Assembly: GCF_963678635.1 (NCBI RefSeq)
Contig: NC_087065.1
Coordinates: 57,810,754-57,874,753 of the forward strand
Direction: 5' to 3'
DNA: 64,000 nucleotides
Source: Symsagittifera roscoffensis
Lineage: Eukaryota; Xenacoelomorpha; Acoela; Convolutidae
How positions within the stretch are numbered: the stretch's first letter is position 1; each line of letters starts with the position of its first letter. Both the position numbers and the translations under genes were made by a program. The notes under the pieces are model-generated. The model made no database searches and was not told where the DNA came from. It saw only the letters and a program-made list of their open reading frames with translations. Positions 51,986-62,680 of the stretch are shown in pieces.

Positions 51986-52979
51986 TTTATTTTTCGGCTT
52001 ATTTCGAGCGAATATGGCGAGCGAGCAGTCTTGTTTTAATTGATTAAAAGCTTACAGTATCTTAATTTAAAACGTAAGAACTACTTTGAGTATTTCAGCG
52101 CCTTTTTGGAATCTAGATTCTCAAATGTTCAAAAAATTGCGAAACTTGATGAAAATTTATAAAATTTGTTTTCGATTTTGAAGTAATTTTTCTACAAAAA
52201 TTGTTTTTCAATTTGCTTATTATACTATGACTCTCGAATATGCCTAATGTCCAGTTTTTTGTTCAGTCGAAAAAAAACAATAAAAATTGGGAAAAAAAAC
52301 TATGGTCGGAACATTCTGTGCTACTTGCACTGTAACCGGCTATCATGGTTAGATATTTGATTTCGTTTGCGACAAGTATATGCGTTAGTTAAACAGCATG
52401 ATCTTGTTATTTCTTTTTAAAGCGCTTTCTTTGCTGGTTGATATCTAAAAAAAAAACAGACATAATCTTGAACCCAAGAGACCATATATAAGTGGTTACT
52501 ACCTTTAACTTCTGATCGGGAGGCCCGAATAGGGATCACGTTTTTTTTCGGGAAAAAGTAGGGATCCCGTAGTCTCATAGATTTTTGTATGTCGAAGTTG
52601 ATTTTCTGTGGAAGTTTTTTTGCCCTTGTGTACAAATCAGTAATGGCAAGTTTACAAATGTATACATGATGGTACGCAACCGATATATTATAGTGAGGAT
52701 CTTTTAGCGATAACTTGAACTGACGCCTTCGAAGCGAATTTTTTGCATTACCTAAGTCTGCAAGAGATTGATTTGTTTCTAAATATATATTTTTATATTT
52801 TACGTTAATCAAGCTTCTAAGTTAACTAGATTCTGAGGATGGACGTCAAAAAAATAGCAATTGGGAGACTGATTAAGCTCATATGAGAGAAGGCATTTTT
52901 CTTTCAATTGAGTCGTCTGGTTTTTACTATTTGTTCACTTCCTTTTGCTTTTTGAAACATAGCCAACAGACAGTTAGAC
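51986..52979. other. CSK intron 1, unassigned
   Basis: A minus-strand frame of 131 codons at 52,812-52,417 has no recognisable motif and no good splice context. It is probably chance. Confidence 0.35.
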
Positions 52980-53423
52980 AAGAGTCAATGAACGCAAGTA
53001 AAAAGAAAAAACTGATTTTTTTTTTAAAAAAGCTAACTTTTTCATTTCAAAAAAATAGATGACCTTAAAGCACTTTCAATTTCTAGATCAATTTTTTTCT
53101 AGCACTGTTTGATAAAAGTAACCTAATTTGAGAAAACTAGATCAACGAGTAACTTTTTTTATTTCAACAGGAAATCAGAAAATTAAATTTCTTTTGTGAA
53201 ACTAGAAGTCTATCACGCTTTTCATGACCTTTAAACTTTTGCTTTTCGAGTAGATTTTGCCTTTTTAACAAATGAAATGAATTGAACTTGAAAAGAAATC
53301 AGTAGTCAAACCACGAAGGAGTAAATTTGGGCCGGAACAAATTTTAAAGCGTCTTCCTAAAAAAAACACTAAAATTTTTTATCGCTACCTATATAAGAGT
53401 CTGAACGACGTGCATCGACTCTT
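52980..53423 (-). repeat. AAGAGTC inverted-repeat family, copy E (inverted)
   Basis: On the plus strand it begins AAGAGTCAATGAACGCAAG and ends ACGTGCATCGACTCTT; it is the minus-strand orientation of the family. The GAAACATAGCCAACAGAC flank at its left is the family's usual right-side extension. Confidence 0.75.
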
Positions 53424-54540
53424 TATAAGACATTAAATCTAATCCGTCATGTGTGCCAGTCTGGAGGAAACCGTTTTTAGCATTTGCTAAAGTGACTTAC
53501 ACAAAGCATCCTTTATTTATCTCTAGTATGTAAAACAAGACTGCTTGTATAACAGGGCAAATCTCTGAATGTTCCGACTGCCCCTTAATCCATATCGAAT
53601 AGTTTTTTAGGAAAAGAAAATATTGACAACCTATAAATTTTGGACAATATCAAAGTGTGAAAGTTTGAGACTAACAAATTTAATGCGACCGACTATCTAA
53701 CCTCAATTCAATTTGGAAAGTTTTAAGTTTGCGGAATAATCCGCTACTCATAAATATTTCGCGTCACGCTTTCATGATCATGGATAAAATCCGCAAAGTG
53801 CGCATAAATTAGTCCAAAGCATGGCCTAATTGGCAATTTTCAAACTTCCAGAACTTTGCAAAAAATGACCGGTGGTGAAATGCATTTTTAAATTTGTCTT
53901 TTTTTATCTAAGGGAGTCAATATTCTCAATGGGGCATAATTTGTTGTTAAAAACGCTTATTTCCATTGCCAAAATTGACCAAATAAAAAACACACCAAGC
54001 ATAAATATTCCGTTTTCATCGAAAGTCGGAACAAAAATTCTGCAAATTACTTATTCCGGTTTACAGTTATCCGGTTAACACTTTCAGCCAATTGAAGTTG
54101 TGAATAATTTTTGAAACACCCGGTAATTGTTTGTGAAATCAAAAACAGGAAAAGATCAAAGAATGTTTGCCGTGTCGTGAATTCCACAAATCGGTTTTCA
54201 GCTTGTTGCTTAGTCCGCTTTAATTCAATCTTATATAAAGATTGTCCCGTCATTTTTTATCTTTCTTACATAAAAATTTAGACATGATGTTTTAAGTGTT
54301 ACAAAGCTTACATTTTTTTACGTGAAGTATCTACGTAGCATCTATTCTAATATATCACCTTTTAATTTATAGCCTCAACTCGGAAAAAAGGCAAGTAATT
54401 TTGAATATTGAAATCCATGTTACCTGTCTTCTGTTAAGTTGCGGAAATATTATCTGCTTCATTCTTAATATTAGAATTGATATTAGACTAAAAGTAGCCA
54501 AACATAGCTATAATCGAAGGTGAGAGATCAAAGATGGGAT
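53424..54540. other. CSK intron 1, unassigned, with one short repeat
   Basis: Contains GATCATGGATAAAATCCGC at about 53,776, matching the hairpin at 54,561. No exon is seen. Confidence 0.4.
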
Positions 54541-54560
54541 CTGCTTTAAAATCCGGATCA

Positions 54561-54609
54561 CGGATTTTATCCATGATCCGGATTTTATCATGATCATGGA
54601 TAAAATCCG
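54561..54609. repeat. 18-bp perfect inverted repeat
   Basis: CGGATTTTATCCATGATC (54,561-54,578) pairs with GATCATGGATAAAATCCG (54,592-54,609) around a 13-nt loop. The right arm also occurs at about 53,776. Words TTGGCTTACCAAAAATA (near 54,637) and ATTTTTGGTAAGCCAA (near 54,877) are a second inverted pair around it. Confidence 0.85.
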
Positions 54610-54899
54610 CTTTGGCTTACCAAAGATTAAAGATTGGCTTACCAAAAATATCTCATTTCTAAAAATCGCATCGGACATATAATCTTCAATCAGGCCATTC
54701 TAGTCTTTTTCTTGATTTAATTGATGAAGTAGGTCCCGATTTAGATTGTGAAATAGTTTTAGTGTCTGTAAAAGTGTAAACAGTTTTACGTACCTGCATA
54801 TGGATAAAAATTTCCTCCTCAGGATTTATGCGCCAAATGACCCTGCTTTGGCACTATTTTATGATACTTATTTTTGGTAAGCCAACCATTTTTTTCTAA

Positions 54900-55544
54900 T
54901 GACGCCGTAGGTAGAGCTGATTTTATGGGAAGAGGGATAAAAGTATTCAAAACAAGAAGGTCCACAACGCCCTTTTTACTCCATGTTCTGCAAAAATGGT
55001 CAAGGGAATATTGATTTTAGGCTTTTTTGGAAATCCGCTTCCTCAAAAATTTCACTAAAGAAGGTGTTGTCCCCCCATCCTTCCACCCAAAGGGAGTAGG
55101 AAGGAGCAATAACGTAGGATGTGTGTTCTTCTGACCCATTTTGGCTGTCTTAAAGAATCAAAGAAAGTTCGTATGGGATCAAGTGTGGTATCCTATTAAA
55201 GAATAATTGACCGTGATTCCAACCTCAGAAAATCACAAAATTTGTCTGTGTTGAAAAACTACACTGAATACTTGGGTTTCAAAACTAAATTAGACGAATG
55301 TTGATGAGAGGTTGACCTCCAAACTTATTCATTTCCCAATTTTAACATTATGTTTCTTCTAATTCTTGCAGTTTTTCATCAATGTCAGTCCTTAAATGAA
55401 AAAAAATACTAATTCAAGTCAAAAATTAATTTGTAAAATTTTTTTAAAATAGCTCAGAATGTTCCGACATCATTCATAAAGAAAATAAAAAAAGGTTTTT
55501 AAAGAGTCATTAATGTGATGAATACTTATGTATTGGTCTTGGTT
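54900..55544. other. CSK intron 1, unassigned
   Basis: No exon or repeat recognised. A C-rich spot (CCCCCCATCCTTCCACCC) lies near 55,073. Confidence 0.35.
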
Positions 55545-55690
55545 AATTTTTGTTCCGACCATTTGAAAAATGTATTCGAGTGTGTTTTAGTTTTTTCCAC
55601 GCAAAATCAAATAATCATCGGAATGGGTTATATATCATTTTAAAGCCCTTTCAGTTGATTCGAACGACATAAAAACCGGGCTCTTTTTTC
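55545..55690 (+). repeat. Dispersed repeat with CACG...AATCATCG block, copy 2
   Basis: Same ordered blocks as 51,800-51,985, with TGTTCCGACCATTTGAAAAA and ATTCGAGTGTGTTTTAG at the start. Confidence 0.6.
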
Positions 55691-55897
55691 CTTTTCCCCC
55701 CAACTCACACGACCTTCAATATGTTAGTGTAACGAGTGGTTTTACGAGGTTGAGTATGAAGACCATATATGTTTGTCGTGGCCATATTAGTCTGTATGTA
55801 AATTTTCATAGCAATCGGACAATGTGGTCAACAAATTCAAAAGGAAAAAGAGCCGAAAACCGATTCGGAGAAAACCGATTCAAAGTTTTTGATTTTA

Positions 55898-56005
55898 AAG
55901 AGTCGATGATCGTAGTTCAGACTCTTATAAGGTCGCGATAATTTTTTCCGTTTTTTTTTAGGAAAAAGCCTTCAAATTTAGTAACAACTTTTGAATCCTA
56001 TTGTT
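55898..56005 (+). repeat. AAGAGTC family, copy F, truncated
   Basis: Left end only: AAAGAGTCGATGATCGTAGT, then CAGACTCTTATAAGGTCGCG and the T-run with AGGAAAAA. Confidence 0.65.
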
Positions 56006-56099
56006 AAATTTTCAAATAACGAGCGTTAAATTTTCAATCTCTTTTACTCACTACTAGTCTCGAAACTAGACTGAAACTCGTTTTAACCCGTCTTTCAAG

Positions 56100-56290
56100 C
56101 CCGTTTTCTGCGACACTGGGAGATTTTTAAATGCCATTCGAATCACGACTGAGAGGGGGCTCCAAAATGATATATCACGTGGTCGATTCTGATGATTTTT
56201 GTAGCACCTGATTTTCCGTGGAAAACAGAAAGAAAAATCATAAAATACACTCGAATACAAAATTTTCCCCCATTTTTGATGGTCGAAACA
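56100..56290 (-). repeat. Dispersed repeat with CACG...AATCATCG block, copy 3 (inverted)
   Basis: The reverse complement carries TTTCGACCATCAAAAATG, ATTCGAGTGTATTTTATG, TTTTCCACGGAAAATCA, AATCATCAGAATCG and GTGATATATCATTTT in the same order as copy 2. The pair of copies 2 and 3 therefore forms a large imperfect inverted repeat just upstream of CSK coding exon 2. Confidence 0.6.
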
Positions 56291-56347
56291 AAAAAGTTGT
56301 TAATAAAAAAAATAATAACACCTAAACTGTTTTTCGTTTGCGTTTAG

Positions 56348-56448
56348 GACCAAAACTGGATCAAATGCAGGGCTCTGGATGGTCGTGTTGGTCTTGTGCC
56401 AGTCAATTATATCAAAAGAAGGGATCCCGTCAAGTTATTTAGCTACTC
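56348..56448 (+). CDS. CSK: CSK coding exon 2: SH3 domain, second half
   Basis: It lies between acceptor TGCGTTTAG and donor CTC|GTAAGT; 101 nt, entering in phase 0 and leaving with two bases. It encodes DQNWIKCRALDGRVGLVPVN then YIKRRDP: the SH3 Trp of the ligand groove (NW), the GLVP-NY strand, and the short SH3-SH2 linker. Joined to the first exon it gives an SH3 of normal length, which fixes both exon edges. Confidence 0.92.
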
Positions 56449-56653
56449 GTAAGTTGTCAAAAATTTCATCACAAAATGTTTTAGATCATTTTTAACATGC
56501 CAGACTAGGTTTCAAGGTTTAAAAGCCCTAGAGATTCTTAATTTTTTTCTAGATGAAATGTTTTCTCGACAAAATTCTTCGAAAACTGATTAATTTACAG
56601 TTTGATAATTATACTTTATACTGATTCTGTTCTGATTGTATTGGATGTTTAAG

Positions 56654-56844
56654 GTGGTTCCACGGGAAAATAGAGCGAGAAGCGGCTGAGGATCTGTTGA
56701 AAAGTGCCCCTAGAACAAATGGTAAGTATCTGGTGCGAGAGAGCATACGCTACGAGGGGGACTTCACTCTCTCCCTCCTTACCTTGGGCGACAACGATGA
56801 GCCCATAATCGACCACTACAGAATGCTGCGCAGCACCGAAACAG
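56654..56844 (+). CDS. CSK: CSK coding exon 3: SH2 domain, main part
   Basis: 191 nt after an acceptor TTTAAG, to donor ACAG|GTACTC. It begins with the SH2 start WFHGKIEREAAEDLL (W82 in my count, the place SH2 starts in vertebrate CSK). It includes the phosphotyrosine-binding Arg in YLVRES (R109), then GDFTLSLL and the DHYRML strand with its His. The loop between the strands (LGDNDEPI) is slightly longer than in vertebrate CSK. The SH2 of CSK binds the membrane adaptor PAG/Cbp and paxillin in vertebrates; that partner is not tested here. Confidence 0.93.
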
Positions 56845-56884
56845 GTACTCAACATAAGTTCCAAACAATTCGGACAGACTGAAG

Positions 56885-57864
56885 AATTAAAAAGAAAAAT
56901 TCAAATTCAAACTTTTGTGCGCAATATCAGATTTTTCTGAGATAGGAAATTTTCGTTCAACGATCAAAACCTTTGCTTTGTTTTTGGTGCGTTTTTGATT
57001 TTGCGTTTAAAATCGTGACGAATCCTCATTCGATGATCTTTTTGAAATGAAATTTTTGAAGTTTATTCTGTTTAGCTATTGATATAGATGTAGAGCACTG
57101 GAAACTTTCCTGCTACGCTGAGTCTTTCCTGCAATTCAGTTTTTCATGAAGTTTTAATTTTCGCTAATTGTTTTTGTACTTTGCAAATACGTATGTCCAA
57201 AATTTCAGATGCGTTTTTAGCCATGCCAAAATGAATTTTAATTTAAAGTTAATAATTTTGGTTTTTATGAATTTTCGACAGTTTTTGGAGTAGAAAAGTA
57301 ATGTTCTGTCCGTGCCAGTCAGTTAGACGATCTGTGGAAAATCGTAGTTATTTCATTAATATTCAAGCTGATCAAATTTTGCAATAAGTGCATGTAAATT
57401 TTGACTTGAATTCCCTCATTATGCGATTCGACTTGATGTCCGGAACCCAAAATATAAGTAGGGAGAATGGGAAAAAGGGCCGAATTGGTGGAATCTTGCT
57501 GGTGGAGGCACTTAATGATAAAAGAAATCAGAATTGAGTATTATTTACACTTGCGATTAACAAGAATTATCAAATCGAAATGTAGACTTTTTCGGATTAA
57601 CAACTTGTTTAACACAATCAGTTGAATCACTTATAATGCTGCTATGCTGTTGACTTGCTCAATTTTCTGAAAATTAAATTTTAACTACTCGTCGGGTACT
57701 AGTTACTACAGGGTAGTTTCAGTGGGGACTTGAAATTTTTTTGATTAAATTACAAAATCAGTTTTTTTTTCGGCTCAACTGGTGTCTTCACAAAGATAGT
57801 CGATTTCGTAAGATTTGTTCAGTTGCTAATTTGAATTTCAAATGTCTTGCCTTCCATTTTTGTC
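56885..57864. other. CSK intron 3, unassigned
   Basis: No exon or known repeat. T-rich with scattered A/T words. Confidence 0.4.
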
Positions 57865-58460
57865 TTGAATTCCTGTTTGATAAAAACAGGTATTTGGAAA
57901 TTACTAGGATTGGGTTTTTTATTTTATTTTTTTAGACGCTTTGCCAAAAAATTTAGTTTTTTTTTTCTTAAAACCCGTTTACCGATTTTCAGAAGAGATA
58001 TCCATCAAAAGACCGCCTCATTCCGGTGTGCTTGCATACTCCTCTGGTAGTTTTTTGCTTTACCCCTTTGTCTGTTATGGGAATATTTGACCGATTTTTT
58101 TTTCAGTTTCTCAAAAAGTAACCTACCAAATCTGAGATTTTGGTTTCCATGAATAGAACGATTTGAAGAAGTTTTTGTACATAAGCGGCTCAGCCAAATT
58201 TTTTTACTCATGAATTTATGGCCCTGGGATTAGTCAAATTGTTTTCGTTTTTGAATCTTTTTAACTTTCTCGAAAACTTACGTCCCATATCTGAAGTTGT
58301 GGGTTTGATGGAGATAGCGGGTAGTAGTCAGAAGTTCCCCTGCATTAGCAGCCACTCACTTTTTTTTACGCAAAAACTTATCATCGGAAAAGTCAGTTTT
58401 TGAGCGTTTTTTTCTCTAATTTTTATGAAAATTACCGAAAAATACCCTCTCACGTCTGAG
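57865..58460. repeat. Composite repeat: head and about two satellite monomers
   Basis: Head TTCCTGTTTGATAAAAACAGG and TTAGACGCTTTGCCAAAAAA, then monomers with CCTACCAAATCTGAGATTTT, GGGTTTGATGGAGATAG and CCCCTGCATTAGCAGCC. Same order as 35,610-36,560, but the tail is missing. Confidence 0.6.
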
Positions 58461-58643
58461 ATGTGTTCAATCTTAAGTTGGAATCATTGTGAGCAGCTCC
58501 TTTGCATGTGCGACTACGAAAAAATTCTTAAATACTAAATTTGATGTAAAGGAACAAGATGATAGTTGTAATATTTGAACATTTGGCTACCGCTGCTTAT
58601 TGGACCGAGTTCACGGTGAAAGAAATGTTCAATTGGTGATTAG

Positions 58644-58865
58644 GTAAAACCTTCATAGACGAGGAGCATCAATTTTTTCACATTGTGGAGCTGATCAAAT
58701 TCTACTGCAAGGAGGCTAACGGACTGGCCCACAAGCTGACCAAGTCAGTGGACACGAATGAGGCCAAAATCAAGGTCATCAAGAGCGACTTCGAGAAACA
58801 CAACTGGAGGATCAACAGGCGAGACGTAAAGCTAGTCGAAAAAGTGGGACAGGGAGAGTTCGCAG
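58644..58865 (+). CDS. CSK: CSK coding exon 4: SH2 end, linker and start of kinase domain
   Basis: 222 nt from acceptor GATTAG to donor GCAG|GTACGA, reading on from the one base left by exon 3. TFIDEEHQFFHIVELIKFYC matches the last SH2 strand and helix of CSK. A ~35-residue linker ends in the Trp-containing NWRINRRDVKL segment, and the Gly-rich loop GQGEFA opens the kinase domain. The sequence has the same layout and nearly the same spacing as vertebrate CSK. Confidence 0.93.
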
Positions 58866-59129
58866 GTACGAGTTCATTGAGTCATAATCAAAACTTGGTC
58901 ATCATTATAATTGGCACATCGTCGTAACTTTTTCTCGCCTTTTTCTATACCTCTCGAAAAACGTTTTCTCCTCATTTTTCGTGTCATGGTTCTGTTTCCT
59001 ATATCTTTTCGATTCAATTTATCAGAATGAATTCAACCTTAGTTTATTTATTTTAATTAAAGTTCGAAGTTATGCATGTGACGTATCAGAACTTTCACTA
59101 ACCATCATGGTGACTATGTTGTGGTATAG

Positions 59130-59320
59130 ATGTGTGGCGCGGTGAGCTGCGTGGGAACACAGTGGCAGCGAAACAGATCAAGAAACAGGGTCAGGATGAA
59201 AGCGAGAAGATCCTGGCTGAGGCCTCCATCATGACTGAGCTCAAACACCCCAACCTGCTCCGGCTGGTCGGAGTGGTCACAGATGACCCCATCCTAATGC
59301 TAGTCGAGTACTGCGACAAG
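59130..59320 (+). CDS. CSK: CSK coding exon 5: kinase N-lobe
   Basis: 191 nt from acceptor GGTATAG to donor AAG|GTGTGT, leaving in phase 0. It completes the Gly-rich loop (DVWRGEL). It provides the ATP-binding Lys in VAAKQIK (K233 in the partial protein), the alpha-C Glu in LAEASIMTEL (E249) and the hinge start VEYCDK. Where vertebrate CSK has Thr as gatekeeper there is Val. The rest of the kinase (catalytic loop, activation segment, C-lobe) was not found before 64,000, so the next intron is longer than 4.6 kb. The partial protein is 282 residues of an expected ~450. Confidence 0.93.
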
Positions 59321-59329
59321 GTGTGTGTT

Positions 59330-59770
59330 GTATCCATTTCATATGCTACTAAGTCACTTCAAGTTTTTTATGAGTGCAATTCCTAGGAGTTGCATTCGCA
59401 AAGTTAAAAATACAGCTACTAGTGCTGCATGGAAAAAAATGTAACATATACGTATCCATTATTTTGAGCTTAAAAATCTACTTTTTAGATTGATTGAATC
59501 TCTGAAAAGAGATTTGCTCGCTATTTAGGAAATCGATTTTCTGTTTGTGAGAGCCTCAATTCACTCCAATCTGTCTCCGGCGTGTTAATATTGCTTAAGA
59601 ATAAGTTGTTTACAAGCAGAGCGTAGCGTGGTAGTACAATGCAATTTTTCTAACCTAGCTTCTAAATAAAAACGCTCATTTGGTGGAACTCTTGCTATGA
59701 TCAACATCTGTAGCGTTGGAAATATCAAAGCATCTGTTCTCTGCTTTATTTTTGGCTTTTTTGCCATTAG
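59330..59770. other. CSK intron after coding exon 5, unassigned
   Basis: Nothing recognised after the donor. The short open frame running on from the exon is intronic. Confidence 0.4.
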
Positions 59771-59775
59771 TCAAG

Positions 59776-59860
59776 CATCCGTGGCTCAGAGGGAAGGACG
59801 TGACATTACGAAGCTACTTTGTGGAGGTTGAAAGCCGCACTTAGCACTGGTTATTTTAAT
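59776..59860 (+). repeat. tRNA-headed SINE (box A type GTGGCTCAGAGG)
   Basis: TCCGTGGCTCAGAGGGAAGG is a good box A region; the box B position has GGAGGTTGAAAGCCG (diverged). Confidence 0.5.
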
Positions 59861-59934
59861 ATTTGTTAGCAATTTTGCTGCATAGCATTGGCTATTTATT
59901 CGCATCTGTATCATTGGCGGCTAGTTAAGGAAAT

Positions 59935-60050
59935 TTCTTATGGACTTTGGATGAGAAAACGGGACAATCCTAGTCTCTAGGTCGCAGGTTCGAATCCGTC
60001 AGATAGCAAAAGTTTTGCTATTTCAAGGCTTATTTTTTTCTTAATCTTAA
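59935..60050 (+). repeat. tRNA-headed SINE (strong box B)
   Basis: GGTCGCAGGTTCGAATCCGT (59,980-59,999) is a near-perfect tRNA T-arm; the box A region is degenerate. A T-rich run follows. Confidence 0.6.
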
Positions 60051-60377
60051 TTCACGTTTTGAAGCTGCTTTTTGTTATTTACTCGCTTGTGTTTGCCAAA
60101 TGCAGCCTAGCCTTCTGTTGCAGTTAAGACCCTTTTACATTTGTTAAAATTTTATTTTCTAGCTAATTGGTTTTAAACAGTGTGAGCTAGGGCAAATTAA
60201 TTTGGTCGCGTTTATTGCTGCTTGATTTATAGTTTTCTGTTGAAAATATTAAAAAGTTCTAATTGGACAAGCGAGCCGTTAAATTTGGTAAAACTGCTTC
60301 AATAACATTTCATAACATTGGAAATTTCTTAGCATATGTAACAGTTTTATCTGTGACTAGTGTTTGCCGGTTGTTAA

Positions 60378-60460
60378 GAGTTCGTGGCCGAGTGGGCAGG
60401 GTATGCAACTCCAATTCTCGAGGTCTCATGCCCGTACAATTCCAGGCTCATTTCTAACTT
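60378..60460 (+). repeat. tRNA-headed SINE (Ser/Leu-like head)
   Basis: TTCGTGGCCGAGTGGGCAGG is a canonical box A of the class II (Ser/Leu) type. The variable-arm region is present and box B is degraded (CGTACAATTCC). It is not a functional tRNA: the acceptor stem does not close. Confidence 0.6.
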
Positions 60461-61200
60461 TTCTTTCACTTTTGAGAGCTGCTTTTCGTCGATTTCTCGT
60501 TTGTGTTTGGGAAGCGCAGCGTCGCATCTGCGCTTAATTTTGCATCCAGCTTTCTGTTTTTCAATTTCCGACTGAAACAGTGTTTATTTTGTTTCCAAAT
60601 TCAGTTTTTCCATTGATTCTCAAATTTCGTTTCTAATTTTCAAATATCTTAAAATAAGAAATTCATTTTTGTTCCGGTTTTGCGCGTGGGAGCTAGGGAA
60701 CCTTGTGTTGTATTACAAATCTTTTTTTTTCTAACCAAACTCGCAATGAAAACTGCTCATGCCGATACGCGTTCCTTTGATTTTTTAGGTTTTAAAGTAT
60801 TTAATTTTAATTCTAATTAAAAACGCCTGTTTAATTTGTTCTCAATTGTATTTTTATAAATGTTATTTGCGCTCAAATTTGTGTTTAGTATGCGTTTTTT
60901 CACTTGCGAGAGCAAGTGTACTTGTAATCGGGAACTAGATTTTTTTCCCGTAAACAACTTTTCTTACAAATGTACTATTAAGTGCTGCTACTTCACCTTG
61001 AAAAGACTGCAGCAGTAGGAAGTTCACATAAACTACCTTTTAGTTCATAGTAGTTAGTAAACAATTTTTTCAAATAATCTTGTTGAAAAAATATATATTT
61101 TTTCGGATTCGTGGCTATTGTCCTAAATTCGATAGGTTCATTTTTGAATTTGTTAGAAAAATAAAGATAGTGTATCTCTATTTTTCCAACAAAGATAGTG
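60461..61200. other. CSK intron, unassigned
   Basis: No exon or repeat recognised; no kinase-domain coding sequence is visible. Confidence 0.35.
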
Positions 61201-61204
61201 TGAA

Positions 61205-61470
61205 GGTCATAAAAACGTGATCGACTTCTAGTTTCGAAAAGGAATTTAATTTTCAGATTTCCCATTGAAATAAAAGTTTAACTTATTGATCCAGTTTTCT
61301 GAAATTGGGTTAATTTTATCAAAAAGTGCTAAAAACAAATTGTTCTAGAAACCCTTTAAGGGCATCTATTTTTTTTTAAATTAAAAAGTTGCAGTTTTTC
61401 AAAAAATAAGTACGCTTTTTGTTTACTTGCGTTCATTGATTTTTTCAACTGCTGGTTAGCTATGTTTTAG
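61205..61470 (+). repeat. AAGAGTC family, copy J, 3' part only
   Basis: Body block GTGATCGACTTCTAGTTTCG, TTGATCCAGTTTTCTGAAAT and the end TACTTGCGTTCATTGATTT; the left end is missing. It runs directly into the composite repeat. Confidence 0.6.
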
Positions 61471-62190
61471 AATTGATAAAAACAGGTGTTAAAAAATGTT
61501 TTAAATTTGGTTTTTCCAGAAGCTTCGGAAAATTTTTCTTTTATCTCAAGAAATAGTAGCAAGGGAACGATCACCCACTTTTCTGTATTGTTGCATGTTA
61601 CCCTAATCGTTTTTGCCATACCTCCCTTTCTACGGTATTCGAAAAACTCTTGTGAGGGGAATGTTTGACCAAATTTTGTGGACTTTTTCATTTTCTCAAA
61701 ATAATCTCCCTAATCTGAGATTTTGGGTTCAATCGAAAGCACAGGATGTATGACGCTCCCCTGCGTAAGTGGCCATGAACATATTTTTCCCTGAAAATAA
61801 TGAGTTTTGGAAAAGTTTTGTTTGAATGTTTTCGAAAATTTTCGACTTGTCTCGAAAACGCCCTCCCAAATTTGAGATTTTCGGTTCAAACAGAAGAAAG
61901 GGTTGATAGAAGCTCCCCTGTATAATTGGGGACGTCCAAAATTTCTGAGATAAAAGTTATGGATCTCAGAAAAACCAATTTTTTGATTTCTTGTTTTTTT
62001 AAAAACTCAAAAACTACTCAGCCAAATTCTAAAAAAATATATTTCACTTATATTTCTTTGAAGCAATTTAGGTTTTGGGTCAAGCCCAATTTTTGAGTTT
62101 TTTAGTTTCATCCGGCATCAGTGCAACAAATTAAAAGTTTTTCAACCAGGTACTCCCAGCTTTAGTCGGGCCCGTAGTTTAAACAGTTAA
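61470..62190. repeat. Composite repeat: head, two to three satellite monomers and tail
   Basis: Head near 61,476 (TTGATAAAAACAGG), monomers with CTCCCTAATCTGAGATTTTG and GGTTCAA, and the tail 62,040-62,190 with GGTCAAGCCCAATTTTT, TCATCCGGCATCAG and CCCAGCTTTAGTCGGGCC. This matches the tail at 36,560-36,725. Confidence 0.65.
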
Positions 62191-62604
62191 TACTATAATT
62201 GTAGTTTGTTTTGTAATTTGTCGAATTCTAATGTTGAATATTTTTTTCTTTTTCGCTTTTTCTTCTTACCATTTTTTCAGATTATGTTATATGGGCTGAG
62301 TCATTTTAACTTTGACTATATGCGCCGTTTCGAAGTCGAAATATTTTCTTGTGCTTTGTGTTTCAGGAAGGCTGTGTCGTTAAAACTGAGTTTCAAAACA
62401 TTGTAGCTTAAATTTTTTTAATGACATCTCGGCTTCACGGGATTCGACTCAGATTTTTTTGCCTGACTTGCCGCTCAAGAAATGTTTTTTAGGTTATTTA
62501 TGAATGTTGCTTCAAACATTGTTTTTTTTTTTTTTAATAATTTTTCAACTCAATTTTTCAACAATAAAAAAACGAGTTCCATCTGTGTTTCTATTCACTA
62601 TCTT

Positions 62605-62660
62605 GGATTGTATTTTCGTTTGATCACAAGTGTCGCGAAGCTCTGCTTTCCCTCTGTTAA
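62605..62660 (+). repeat. GC-rich hairpin motif, degraded copy
   Basis: ATTGTATTTTCG ... CACAAGTGTCGCGAAGCTCTG and CCTCTGTTAAATA: same order of words as the copies at 38,845 and 39,228. Confidence 0.6.
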
Positions 62661-62680
62661 ATAAGCTTTGACTTTTGATT

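Noticed and set aside
59980-60006. Functional tRNA gene
   Set aside because: The T-arm is perfect, but the D-arm and acceptor stem cannot be formed from the sequence upstream.
60378-60460. Functional tRNA-Ser/Leu gene
   Set aside because: Box A is canonical, but box B is degraded and no 7-bp acceptor stem closes, so it is better explained as a SINE head.
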